NCBI RefSeq assembly: GCF_963665675.1
Contig: NZ_OY762426.1
Span: 2,294,001-2,358,000 of the forward strand
Direction: 5' to 3'
From: an uncultured Methanolobus sp.
GTDB taxonomy: Archaea; Halobacteriota; Methanosarcinia; Methanosarcinales; Methanosarcinaceae
DNA length: 64,000 bases
Made by a program: the position numbers and the translations under genes. The notes below the pieces were generated by a model. It worked only from the letters and a program-made list of their open reading frames with translations. It ran no database searches and was not told the DNA's origin. This document shows positions 1-8,450 of the stretch, one piece after another. The first letter of the stretch is position 1. The number at the start of each line of letters is the position of its first letter.

Positions 1-95
1 TATGTATTTTAGTTAGGAGAGTTTAAATAAATACTGATATAAAGAAAATAAGGATTGTTATAACTGGAAATGAATGTCATTTTGAAAGGGGCCTA
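1..95 (+). repeat. Left copy of a ~95-bp direct repeat
   Basis: This stretch matches 8451-8545 in the same orientation with about 89 of 95 bases identical and no gaps; most differences are transitions. The central block (39-71 here, 8489-8521 there) is identical. The repeat may continue left of the window, which starts inside it. It ends about 20 bases before the first possible start codon of the corrinoid gene. It contains an AT-rich TATA-like block around 22-31 and a G-rich run at 88-91, so it could carry a promoter or leader, but this is inference. Confidence 0.9.
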
Positions 96-116
96 TTTTA
101 ATAATAATTTTATATC

Positions 117-794
117 ATGGAAACCGATATTAACTGGCAAATGGGGTATGGTATGGCGGCTGATACAACTAATATACTAAAATTTGAAGAAGCACTTCTA
201 TCACTAAACAGTGTAGCTGCACAAAACATAATATCTAGTGCATTTACTGAAGATAATGCTTTTGAAATTATCAATGATATAATTGCTCCTGTTCTTGAAA
301 AAATTGGTGACATGTGGGTTTGCGGGGATATTGCATTGTCACAGGAGTACATGGCAGGTAAAATGTGCGAAGAGATTGTGGAAATGCTACTACCCTCGGA
401 CGCTCCTGCCAGAAAAGATACGCCTGTTATAGGCATCACAACCCTGGGTGATGAACACATGCTGGGGAAACGTATTGTAACATCTTTTATCAGGGCAAGC
501 GGATTCAACATTCATGATTACGGTGAAATGGGGCCTGAAAATGTTGCCATGAAGGTGGAAGAAGATGGTGTTGATGTACTGATGGTCTCTACTCTAATGC
601 TTAATCTTGCCTATGATGTTAAAAAGCTCAGGGAAATATTCGATCGGAAAAATATCGGTGCCAGGATCATAGTTGGTGGTGCACCTTTTTTGTTTGACCG
701 TAATCTCTGGAAAGAGGTTGGTGCTGATGCCATGGCTGTAGATGCCATGGAATCCATTAGTAAGATACATGATGTTCTGGAGTATTCAAAATGA
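117..794 (+). CDS. Corrinoid (B12-binding) methyltransferase protein
   Basis: A small corrinoid carrier of the MtaC/MtbC/MtmC class, which shuttles a methyl group between a substrate-specific methyltransferase and an acceptor. The N-terminal helical cap (about residues 15-95) precedes a Rossmann-like B12 domain. The cobalt-ligand signature D-x-H-x-x-G is present as DEHMLG (Asp112, His114, numbered from the first ATG), followed by the VSTLML and VGGAPF stretches typical of this fold. The start is uncertain: 117 has no ribosome site, while Met13 (base 153) begins with the residues usual for the family and has a G-rich run before it. The gene overlaps the next by four bases (ATGA), so both are cotranscribed. 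The methyl donor cannot be told from sequence. Confidence 0.88.
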   Translation: METDINWQMGYGMAADTTNILKFEEALLSLNSVAAQNIISSAFTEDNAFEIINDIIAPVLEKIGDMWVCGDIALSQEYMAGKMCEEIVEMLLPSDAPARKDTPVIGITTLGDEHMLGKRIVTSFIRASGFNIHDYGEMGPENVAMKVEEDGVDVLMVSTLMLNLAYDVKKLREIFDRKNIGARIIVGGAPFLFDRNLWKEVGADAMAVDAMESISKIHDVLEYSK

Positions 795-1825
795 GTTGCG
801 GTGAAATATCTCCCATGGAAAGGGTACTGACAGCAATCAGTCATAAGGAACCGGACAGGGTTCCTTTTTTCCTGCTTCTGGCAACCCAGGGTTCAAGGGA
901 ATTCAATGTATCGATTGAGGAATATTTTTCAAAACCTGAAATGGTTGCAGAGGCCCAGGTAAGAATGCAGCAAAAGTATGGCCATGACTGTTATTATTCA
1001 TTCTATTATGCATCCCTTGAACTCGAAGCGTGGGGTGTTGAGTCTGTTTTCTATACCAATGCAGCACCTAATTCAGGAAGGCCTATTATAAGGGATTTTG
1101 AAGATATATCCTCACTGGAAGCACCGGATGTCTTTGAATCTGCACCGCTGCAGAAGGTTATGAAAACGACATCTCTCATAAAGGAACATGCCGGTGAGGA
1201 AATTCCCATATTAGGTGTGGTTATGTCACCATTTGCATTGCCTACTATGCAGATGGGTTTTGAGCATTATTTCGATCTGATCTACGGGGAGCCTGAGATT
1301 TTTGAGGAATTGATGAGGGTCAACGAAGAGTTCTGTGTCCAGTGGGCCAATGCCCAGTTAGAAGCAGGTGCAACAGCTGTCTGCTATTTTGACCCTGTAT
1401 CATCATCGACGATAATTCCTCCTGATCTTTACAGGAAAACCGGATTTAAAGTTGCCAGAAGAACGATTCCCAGAATAAAAGGTCCTACTGCAACTCACAT
1501 GGCATCCGGCAGGTGCCTTCCGATAATCGATGACATTGCAGAGACAGGAACAGCTATAATCTGTACTAGCGTACTTGAAGATCTTGCGGAGATGAAAGCG
1601 GTCTGCAAGGGAAAATTGTCTGTCCTTGGCAATCTGAATGGTGTAGAAATGCGGCGCTGGTCCGAGCACGAAACAGAAGATAAAGTGATGGAAGCTATCC
1701 GGAAAGCTGCTGAAGGGGGCGGTTATATTCTCTCGGATAACCACGGTGAAATCCCATATACTGTCCCTTCTGAAGTGATTATGAATATATCAAAGTCCGT
1801 AAAAAAATGGGGTCAATACAGGTAA
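791..1825 (+). CDS. UroD/MtaA-family methyltransferase, variant zinc site
   Basis: A 344-residue protein of the uroporphyrinogen decarboxylase-like methyltransferase family (MtaA, MtbA, CmuA), which move methyl groups between a corrinoid protein and a thiol such as coenzyme M. Length and C-terminal layout fit the family. In MtaA-type enzymes the zinc is held by H-x-C and a later Cys in a 'PGCG'-like loop. Here the first site reads THMASGRC (His kept, Cys replaced by Ala) and the second reads LSDNHGEIP (His instead of Cys). It may use a different metal set, a different acceptor, or act as a binding/sensing protein. It is translationally coupled to the corrinoid gene upstream and overlaps the sensor kinase gene downstream. 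Confidence 0.82.
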   Translation: MSCGEISPMERVLTAISHKEPDRVPFFLLLATQGSREFNVSIEEYFSKPEMVAEAQVRMQQKYGHDCYYSFYYASLELEAWGVESVFYTNAAPNSGRPIIRDFEDISSLEAPDVFESAPLQKVMKTTSLIKEHAGEEIPILGVVMSPFALPTMQMGFEHYFDLIYGEPEIFEELMRVNEEFCVQWANAQLEAGATAVCYFDPVSSSTIIPPDLYRKTGFKVARRTIPRIKGPTATHMASGRCLPIIDDIAETGTAIICTSVLEDLAEMKAVCKGKLSVLGNLNGVEMRRWSEHETEDKVMEAIRKAAEGGGYILSDNHGEIPYTVPSEVIMNISKSVKKWGQYR

Positions 1826-3495
1826 AATATATGGTTTATGATCATTACCTTCTTGCACCGGAACATCTTCAAAAGGAAATAGAAGAAGTGTTTTCCGATG
1901 AAATTGAGCTTAGAGGAATAAAATCTGTATTTTATTCTCCGTCACAGGACGTAAGTAATCCCGAAAATGTTCTTAGTATGGTAAGGGATCTTTATTGCGA
2001 TAACGACGTACTGTTCTTATATGACAGTTCCTGTTCCCGGACTCCTGTTCCGGACGAATATTCCGGTTCTGTTAAAATAAAAAGCTTAGAACATATATAT
2101 GCTTTATTTGCAGACAGGAAATTATCACAGTCATATGAAAATGACGGTGCTTTTATAATATGTTCCGGCTGGCTTGAAAAGTGGGAGTATAACCTCCAGA
2201 ATGTGCATCAACAGTTCACAGAGAAATCATTTTCGGAAACGTACTCTTCCATCCTGATACTGGATACGGGTATTCATCCGGATTTCCTGACGGCTGCTGA
2301 AGAAATGTCCGGATTTACTGGTGTCCGGTTCAAAGTGCTGGATGTTGGGATGGGATACTTTAAACTGGCTTTTGAAAATCTGATACTTCGCTGGGACATT
2401 GAAAAGAAACAGAATCAATTGAAAGTGTGCAACAGGAAAGCGGCTTCATATGCGATGTCAATTGATTTTATCAGGTCGATTGCAGACTTCACAGAAGAAT
2501 CAGAAGCGGTGGCGTCTATTTGTAAGCTATTTCGCATAATGTTCGCTCCCCGGAATGTTCTATATTACTCTTTTAATGGGGATGAGACAAAACTCACATA
2601 TTCCGATTTATCCGAAACTGACCGGAAAAACGCATTGGAATTGAAAAATTCAGATGCAAATTACCTTGTGTTAGGCGATGAGGATGGTTTTGCATTAAAA
2701 GTCTCTACAAAAGAGGACATTTTTGGTGTAATAGAGCTGCATAACGTAGCTTTTCCTGAAAATCTGGATGAATATCTCAGTGTGGGCTATGATCTTGCAA
2801 GAGCTTCAGGGCTTGCCATATCCAACATAAGACGTTATTATGAGCTATTCAGGTCAAGGGAAGAGCAGGCCAGGCTTACGGACATGCTTCGAACGACAAA
2901 CAGAATTCTCAGGCATGATATTGCCAATGACCTCCAGATAATCATGGCATCCTTGGATCTGTTTGAGGAAAACAGAAGTGACAGGTACCTTTCTATGATT
3001 AAGAAAACTTCAATAAAAAGTGCTTCTCTGATCAGGGATATAAGGGAACTGGATAGTTTATCTGCTGGTTGTGAAGAATTAGATATTTTAAATGTTAAAG
3101 ATATGATAGGTAATGTCACAAACAAGTATACACTTGAGTTTAAGGTTAATGGCAATTGCCTGGTGTGGGGAGACAAGGCATTATCCTCAGTGTTTGATAA
3201 TATTATAAGCAATGCCGTACGTCATGGAAATGCCAGCAAAGTATCTATTGATATCATAAACGTGAATAGTCGTTGTATTATATCCATTGCTGATAATGGA
3301 ATAGGTATTCCTGATGAGGTTAAACCAAGGATTTTTGATGAAGGATTTAAACATGGGGATAAAGGTCACACAGGTTTTGGTCTTTTTATAGTCAGAAAAA
3401 CAATTGAGCGCTATAATGGGTGTATCTGGGTGGAAGATAATGTTCCTTCTGGTGCAAGGTTTGTTATTGAGCTGGATACTGCAAAACTGAAATGA
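1807..3495 (+). CDS. Sensor histidine kinase with DUF1638-like input domain
   Basis: A cytoplasmic kinase with no membrane segments. Residues ~10-200 resemble DUF1638 (marks: a CSGWLEKWE patch near 118 and ILDTGIHPDF near 151), a family often encoded beside corrinoid methyltransferases. Residues ~215-345 look GAF-like. A dimerisation helix carries the phospho-acceptor in RHDIANDLQ (His370). The ATPase domain has an N box (NIISNAVRHG), G1 (DNGIGIP), F box and G2 (GHTGFGLF). The gene overlaps the methyltransferase gene by 19 bases; Met9 at base 1831, just after that gene's stop, is an alternative start with AGGT in front. No receiver protein lies nearby. I infer a sensor of methyl-transfer state; the DUF1638 assignment rests on pattern recognition. 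Confidence 0.75.
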   Translation: MGSIQVKYMVYDHYLLAPEHLQKEIEEVFSDEIELRGIKSVFYSPSQDVSNPENVLSMVRDLYCDNDVLFLYDSSCSRTPVPDEYSGSVKIKSLEHIYALFADRKLSQSYENDGAFIICSGWLEKWEYNLQNVHQQFTEKSFSETYSSILILDTGIHPDFLTAAEEMSGFTGVRFKVLDVGMGYFKLAFENLILRWDIEKKQNQLKVCNRKAASYAMSIDFIRSIADFTEESEAVASICKLFRIMFAPRNVLYYSFNGDETKLTYSDLSETDRKNALELKNSDANYLVLGDEDGFALKVSTKEDIFGVIELHNVAFPENLDEYLSVGYDLARASGLAISNIRRYYELFRSREEQARLTDMLRTTNRILRHDIANDLQIIMASLDLFEENRSDRYLSMIKKTSIKSASLIRDIRELDSLSAGCEELDILNVKDMIGNVTNKYTLEFKVNGNCLVWGDKALSSVFDNIISNAVRHGNASKVSIDIINVNSRCIISIADNGIGIPDEVKPRIFDEGFKHGDKGHTGFGLFIVRKTIERYNGCIWVEDNVPSGARFVIELDTAKLK

Positions 3496-3545
3496 TGGTT
3501 CAAAGCACTGACTATTTTGCATAATTACCTCATGACCAAATTATC

Positions 3546-4854
3546 GGGGCTGTCAAAAACTTTGGGGTTGCAGAGCCTGAGCTAATTAATAACAATAAAT
3601 ACATATTATGAAAGTGAATGTGGTTTTGTGACAAACCATATCATATCCACTTTCAGATCTCATATTAGCTCAATTCAACTTAAACTAAACGATTGCATTT
3701 CAGGCATTACAAGCTTTGAAGATGCTATCACATCTCAATTATCTTCAACTGAAAATAGGGATATTCACAATGAGAAGGAGCTTGTTCTGCATGCAGACAA
3801 TCATTTTGACCTCCTTTATCCTTGCTGTCCTGTTTGTGGTTCCAGGAAAGTGATCAAACAAGAATATTACAAACGCAAGCTAAAATTAGCAGAGTTTGGA
3901 AGTCAGGTCATTTATGTTCGAAGATACTATTGCAAATTTTGTTCTAAAAAATTCACAACACCTCTTGATTCAATTGTAAAAAAAGGACATCAATATGCCC
4001 GAATTTATGAACGCTGTATAGAAAAAACATACGAGACTGGTTATTGTTCATTCAGACATCTACAAAAAATCTTCACATCACTATATGATTGTTCTCCCTC
4101 TCACCAGACAATTTATAACTGGATTGCAGAGTCAAACAGAATATCAGTATCAAGCGATGATAATCTTTATTCTGGATACTATTGTTATGATGAACAATAT
4201 ATAATACTGAATGGAAGTCGGTTTTACAGGCTCAGTTTGATAGACTCTGTCCTGAATAAACCAGTAAATGAAAAAATTATGGCAGATATCGAATATGCTA
4301 CTGTTAAGGGTTTTATTAAAAATGCAGTAGCTTCTAAGCCTCTTCATGCCATTTCAACCGACCACCGAAGAAAATACAAATCAATTATGGATGAACTAAA
4401 AATCAAGCATCAGCTTTGCATATTTCATCTGTACAAGCTTATTGGGAAAGATGTGTACAAAAAACTAAAATCAAAATTTATTGGCTCCAGGGAAAAGATC
4501 AGCTTATGTTTGGCATTTACAAAGATCAAGGAAGTATTTAGAACATACGATATAAATATCGCAATCAACAGACTTCAAGAGATAATCAGTAATATAGAGG
4601 AGATTCCTCAATTACTTCATAAATCAATAGATAAAATTGTAAAAGACTTCGAAAGGTTGACTTGGTTTATGGTGGATGAAATGGTTTCAAAAACAACAAA
4701 TCCTATTGAGAACTATTATCGACAAACGTTACCAGATTCATTGAAAAGGATATTTAAAACACCAGATGGAATGTTGAACTATTTAAGCGTAAAAAGAGGA
4801 TATTGGGAGGGGAACATATCCAAAAAAGTTTAACACCAAAGTTTTTGACAGCCT
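3546..4854 (+). mobile_element. Insertion sequence, ~1.31 kb, with 8-9 bp target duplication
   Basis: Inverted ends GGCTGTCAAAAACTTTGG lie at 3548-3565 and, as the complement, at 4836-4853 (18 of 18 bases). The same bases CAAATTATC occur outside both ends (3537-3545 and 4855-4863), which is the expected target-site duplication. One transposase gene fills the element and its stop lies two bases before the right inverted repeat. It sits in the gap between two histidine kinase genes and breaks neither. The intact ends and duplication point to a recent insertion. Family is uncertain; size and an 8-bp-type duplication would fit ISM1/ISNCY-like or ISL3-like elements. Confidence 0.9.
3628..4833 (+). 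CDS. DDE transposase with zinc ribbon
   Basis: A 401-residue transposase starting with GTG. An N-terminal zinc ribbon is visible as CPVCGS near residue 68 and CKFC near 109, followed by a helix-turn-helix-like stretch and a DDE core. Probable catalytic acids are the Asp in YDEQ (~190), the Asp in STDHRRK (~245) and the Glu in NPIENYYR (~371). The reading frame is complete and the element's ends are intact, so it may be active. No ribosome site is obvious. I do not assign a named family; ISM1-like and ISL3-like are both possible. Confidence 0.85.
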   Translation: MTNHIISTFRSHISSIQLKLNDCISGITSFEDAITSQLSSTENRDIHNEKELVLHADNHFDLLYPCCPVCGSRKVIKQEYYKRKLKLAEFGSQVIYVRRYYCKFCSKKFTTPLDSIVKKGHQYARIYERCIEKTYETGYCSFRHLQKIFTSLYDCSPSHQTIYNWIAESNRISVSSDDNLYSGYYCYDEQYIILNGSRFYRLSLIDSVLNKPVNEKIMADIEYATVKGFIKNAVASKPLHAISTDHRRKYKSIMDELKIKHQLCIFHLYKLIGKDVYKKLKSKFIGSREKISLCLAFTKIKEVFRTYDINIAINRLQEIISNIEEIPQLLHKSIDKIVKDFERLTWFMVDEMVSKTTNPIENYYRQTLPDSLKRIFKTPDGMLNYLSVKRGYWEGNISKKV

Positions 4855-4931
4855 CAAATTATCATAATAATTATATAATATACATTGCCTATTTTATATA
4901 GGGTTAGTGTAACAAGTGCGGAGATTACTTT

Positions 4932-6395
4932 GTGAATTTGCGAAATGTATATGATAAGTATTCTGAAGCAACTATTGTAATTCTGGTTCTTCTGGCTTTG
5001 TATCTGATTAGCCTTGACAGTTATCTCTTATTCCACAGCATTGTAGAAGTAGCAAGCATAACAGTTATTGCTGCTGTTTTTCTTATTGCCTGGAATTCCA
5101 GGCATTACATGAAGAATTCATATCTTTTGTTCCTCGGAATCAGTTTCTTTTTTGTATCATGGATTGACTTCCTGCATATAATCAGCTACAAAGGGATGGG
5201 CATTTTTCCGGGCAGTGATGCAAACCTGCCTACTCAGTTGTGGATAGCTGCCAGGTATATGCAGAGCATCTCACTGTTTATTGCTCCTCTGCTCATGGGA
5301 AAAGAAATCAATAGCAGAAGCATATCAGGAATTTATTTTGCAGTTACATGTTTAATTATAGCAGTCATCTTTCAGGGATATTTTCCTGATTGTTTCATTG
5401 AGGGCAGCGGCCTGACCCTGTTTAAGGTTATCAGTGAGTACATTATATCTCTGATATTGCTCAGCTCACTCATTCTGCTTCGCAGGTATAAGGATAAATT
5501 TGATAGCACGGTCTACAATCTGCTTTCAGCTTCCATAGTTCTCACGATATTCGCGGAACTTGCTTTTACGTTCTATATAGACGTCTATGGTTTTTCAAAT
5601 CTGGTTGGTCACTATTTCAAACTGCTGTCATTTTATCTTATTTACAAGGCAATAGTTGTTACAAGTCTTACAAAGCCGTATGATCTGCTTTACAGGGAAC
5701 TTAAGATGAGAGAATATGATCTCATAAAAAAGAAGAAATCTCAGGAAGACCTCCTGGAGACACTCAGTCTTGTGAACCAGATACTCAGGCATGATATTCT
5801 CAACGATCTGAGTATTGTTTCCCTTTCTGTTAGTAATCTCAAGGAAAGGATGTCTGAAAAGGAAATAGATATGTCAGAAAAGGCAGTTAATCATAGCCTC
5901 AAATTAATCCACGAGATGAAAGATTTTGAGTCGTTAATGTATGTCAGGGAATTGGCTGATATTGATCTGCGTTCTCTTGTACTGGAAGTTGTACAGGAGT
6001 TTCCGGTAAAAACCAGAATATCAGGAAACTGTACTGTAAAGGCAGACAGCGGCCTGCACTCTGTAATAGGAAACATTATTCAGAATGCTATTGTACACGG
6101 TAAAGCCAGTGCTATAGATATATCAATGAATTCAAAAGGAGATTATTGTGAACTAAAAATCTCCGATAACGGCAGTGGAATACCTGATAAGATAAAAGAA
6201 CGTGTTTTTGATGAAGGATTTAAATACGGAAAAAACGGGCACACAGGTCTTGGGTTATACATTGCAAAAAGAATAATTGAAAGATACGGCGAAATATCCC
6301 TTGAAGATAATGTTCCTTCCGGAGTGACTTTTATAATCAAATTCTATCGGTGCAATGATGATAATGGCTACGAAGAAAAGTTATGTCATAAATAA
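4932..6395 (+). CDS. MASE3-domain membrane histidine kinase
   Basis: A GTG-started 487-residue kinase. Residues ~10-245 form about seven membrane helices with the MASE3 pattern (WNSR near 54, then a DFLHIISYKGMGIFP block and QLWIAARY). A linker helix leads to the phospho-acceptor in ILRHDILNDLS (His287) and then an ATPase domain with GNIIQNAIVHG, DNGSGIP, VFDEGF and GHTGLGLY. The C-terminal half is clearly paralogous to the kinase at 1807-3495, down to long shared DNA stretches around the F and G2 boxes. No response regulator is encoded in the window. The signal sensed by MASE3 is unknown. Confidence 0.88.
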   Translation: MNLRNVYDKYSEATIVILVLLALYLISLDSYLLFHSIVEVASITVIAAVFLIAWNSRHYMKNSYLLFLGISFFFVSWIDFLHIISYKGMGIFPGSDANLPTQLWIAARYMQSISLFIAPLLMGKEINSRSISGIYFAVTCLIIAVIFQGYFPDCFIEGSGLTLFKVISEYIISLILLSSLILLRRYKDKFDSTVYNLLSASIVLTIFAELAFTFYIDVYGFSNLVGHYFKLLSFYLIYKAIVVTSLTKPYDLLYRELKMREYDLIKKKKSQEDLLETLSLVNQILRHDILNDLSIVSLSVSNLKERMSEKEIDMSEKAVNHSLKLIHEMKDFESLMYVRELADIDLRSLVLEVVQEFPVKTRISGNCTVKADSGLHSVIGNIIQNAIVHGKASAIDISMNSKGDYCELKISDNGSGIPDKIKERVFDEGFKYGKNGHTGLGLYIAKRIIERYGEISLEDNVPSGVTFIIKFYRCNDDNGYEEKLCHK

Positions 6396-6403
6396 AAATG
6401 AAG

Positions 6404-6422
6404 TTCCCACATTTTGTGGGAA
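6404..6422. terminator. Hairpin between convergent genes
   Basis: A perfect 8-bp stem TTCCCACA/TGTGGGAA with a TTT loop lies between the MASE3 kinase stop and the DUF1641 stop. It is suited to ending transcription from both sides. Confidence 0.55.
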
Positions 6423-6429
6423 TTGGTAT

Positions 6430-6801
6430 TCATTCTTCTTCTTCTGCGGCTCTACCGATTGCTTTTACTAGTGTGAGCATAACTCCCATGCCTTTCTGGA
6501 AGTCCTCATCTCCCATCTCTTTTAGTACGCCGGTAAGTCCGACTTTAGGTGGGTTGAGAATTGCTTTATCAAGTTCGGGGTCCTGAACTGCTCTTTCCAT
6601 CACTTCTATTAAGTCAGTGCTCATGATGGCATTTGTGAGCTTCAGCACGGTTGAAGTGAGATCTGCAATTCCGTGGGCTGTCTGGTCATTGATGTAATCC
6701 TGCAGTATCCTTGCTGTCCGAATTAAGTCTAAGACAGCTTCAACGTCACCTGGTCTGATTTCTACACCTGATATCTGGTTCATAAGGTTTTCATCGCTCA
6801 T
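6430..6801 (-). CDS. DUF1641 family protein
   Basis: A 123-residue acidic helical protein with the DUF1641 pattern (a central GIADLTSTVLKLTNAI stretch and a C-terminal GLTGVLKEM block). DUF1641 proteins are commonly encoded beside sulfide:quinone-type flavoproteins and in formate dehydrogenase operons, and their role is not settled. Here the gene starts 12 bases after the stop of the flavoprotein gene, so the two form one operon. It is likely a partner or assembly subunit of that enzyme, by inference. Confidence 0.8.
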   Translation of the reverse strand: MSDENLMNQISGVEIRPGDVEAVLDLIRTARILQDYINDQTAHGIADLTSTVLKLTNAIMSTDLIEVMERAVQDPELDKAILNPPKVGLTGVLKEMGDEDFQKGMGVMLTLVKAIGRAAEEEE

Positions 6802-6813
6802 AGTCTCATCTCC

Positions 6814-8004
6814 TCAGAACAGTCCTTTCACACTGATATCCCAGTGAATGTGGTAATACATGCGGTACAGGAACCAGCCCATTTTAGTGGTTGAGAATGC
6901 TTCCGGTGGTTTGGAATATTTCCAGGTGGCAATATATCCTCTTCCCGGAGTAGCTGGAGTTTCCAGTTCAGTGACCAGTGGACATCCTGTTTCTCCTTCA
7001 TAAGGTGTATGGATGCCGTTTCCATATATGTCATTTTTAAGACTCTGACTTACTGCAATGGCCTGATAGTGTGCTCCTATTCCTGTTTTAAGGATGTCAG
7101 CGGGACCAAGATCACCAAGGACATAGACATTATCATGGTCACCTGCAGGTCCACGGTATTGCAATGTAGCTTTATCTGCGGAGAGCCATCCCTTCTCATC
7201 CGTAAGTCCTGCATCGATCAAAACTTGCGGTGCCTTATGTGGTGGAACGGTGATTAACAGGTCATAGTTGATCTTTTCTCCGCTTTTTGTTGTGATTTCC
7301 TTCCGGGCTGCATCTACGTTTGTCAGTGGTGAATTTCTTACAGCTTCAATACCTTTTTCTTTGAGCTGTGATGTAACGAATTTATTGAATTCAGGTGGTC
7401 CGATTGGTTCCATAGGCCATACAAGCGTTAATTGTACGTCGTCCCTGACTTTTTTTACGTTGCGCAGGTAGCTGTCCAGCATAAATGTGAATTTAACCGG
7501 TGCACCGGGGCATGGAATAGGCATTGAAGCAACGGAAACTACCACCTTGCCTCCATCCAGATTTTTAACGAGGTCTCTTACTTTGAATGCATCTTCCATG
7601 GATGTGTAGAATGTATTGAGGTCATCTGTAAGTCCGGGCACTGCATTGACATCGGCTCTGCATCCCATTGATATGACAAGATAGTCATAAGTATACTTTG
7701 TACCGCTTTTAACACTTACTTCTCTGTTATGGAGGTCAACATCTGTCACTTCTCCTTCATTTCCGTAAAATGCTTTTACTCTGGGACTTATGAGCTTATT
7801 CCGGGGTCTTGTAATATCTTCAGGGGTGTAAAGTTCAAAAGGAATAAAAGTAAATCCACCCTGATTTATGTTTGTGTCACTTTTGTCAAGAATTGTAATT
7901 TCTAATTCTTCTTTAGCTATTTTTTTTCTGAATTCTCTTGCCAATATGTTAGCTACTACCGAACCGGCATAGCCCGCTCCTAAAATCAATACCTTTTGTT
8001 TCAT
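6814..8004 (-). CDS. FAD oxidoreductase, sulfide:quinone reductase-like
   Basis: A 396-residue flavoprotein of the NDH-2/SQR superfamily. The FAD motif GAGYAGSV sits near residue 8 and the second FAD motif GDLGPADI near 295. The cysteine in PIPCPGAP (~160) and a second in TGCPLV (~340) match the redox cysteine arrangement of sulfide:quinone oxidoreductases. The substrate is not proven; in a methanogen the electron acceptor could be methanophenazine. I start at MKQKVL (8004) because the FAD motif follows directly; an ATG five codons upstream is possible. A TATA-like box lies at 8076-8086. Confidence 0.8.
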   Translation of the reverse strand: MKQKVLILGAGYAGSVVANILAREFRKKIAKEELEITILDKSDTNINQGGFTFIPFELYTPEDITRPRNKLISPRVKAFYGNEGEVTDVDLHNREVSVKSGTKYTYDYLVISMGCRADVNAVPGLTDDLNTFYTSMEDAFKVRDLVKNLDGGKVVVSVASMPIPCPGAPVKFTFMLDSYLRNVKKVRDDVQLTLVWPMEPIGPPEFNKFVTSQLKEKGIEAVRNSPLTNVDAARKEITTKSGEKINYDLLITVPPHKAPQVLIDAGLTDEKGWLSADKATLQYRGPAGDHDNVYVLGDLGPADILKTGIGAHYQAIAVSQSLKNDIYGNGIHTPYEGETGCPLVTELETPATPGRGYIATWKYSKPPEAFSTTKMGWFLYRMYYHIHWDISVKGLF

Positions 8005-8075
8005 TATATAAAACCCCATATTTTTTATGAGTTACAGGTTTACATATATTACGGTACTGATACTTTTATCCAGTA

Positions 8076-8086
8076 GTATATAAGTA
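8076..8086 (-). promoter_or_regulatory. Candidate TATA box for the flavoprotein operon
   Basis: On the minus strand the sequence TACTTATATAC lies about 70 bases upstream of the flavoprotein start, in an otherwise non-coding stretch. Spacing predicts a transcript start near 8055 and a ~50-base leader. Sequence-based guess only. Confidence 0.4.
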
Positions 8087-8450
8087 GATGCAAGAACCTA
8101 TCAAAAAAGAGTAATTTCAGCAGTTCTATCTGAAATAGGGTCCTTTAGAACTGACACTCAAATAAAGGGAGTACATGCCTTATTTTTCATTGCAAATATG
8201 CTTTAAGTGCTCCCCACAAAAAGTACATTTTTAAAGCTGCTTAATTTTCAAAATAAAGACTATTTATATTTTAATTGGAAAATAAAGTGTCAATTTCCCC
8301 TAAATTCATTCCATATTATAAGTTTTATAAGACCGTCTATTGATTGCGTTTTCATAAAAACAAAAAAGTATGGGAATAAAGGGCTATTAAACTTTTAATG
8401 CCATAATGATTCATTATTATGGTACAATTTACTAAATAAACGGATTAGAT
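8087..8450. other. AT-rich intergenic region, no gene seen
   Basis: No credible coding frame. An open frame at 8207-8398 (+) has no ribosome site and a composition like non-coding DNA. There are weak inverted repeats, including ATTTCAG/CTGAAAT near 8113-8135 and CCATAAT/ATTATGG at 8399-8421. The region separates the flavoprotein promoter from the right copy of the direct repeat. Confidence 0.6.

Noticed and set aside
60..175. Short leader peptide starting at ATG near base 69, within the left repeat
   Set aside because: The ATG is changed to ATA in the right copy and the frame overlaps the corrinoid gene; no support.
8207..8398. 63-codon open frame between the flavoprotein gene and the direct repeat
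   Set aside because: Starts with GTG without ribosome site, lies in AT-rich DNA with non-coding composition and resembles nothing.
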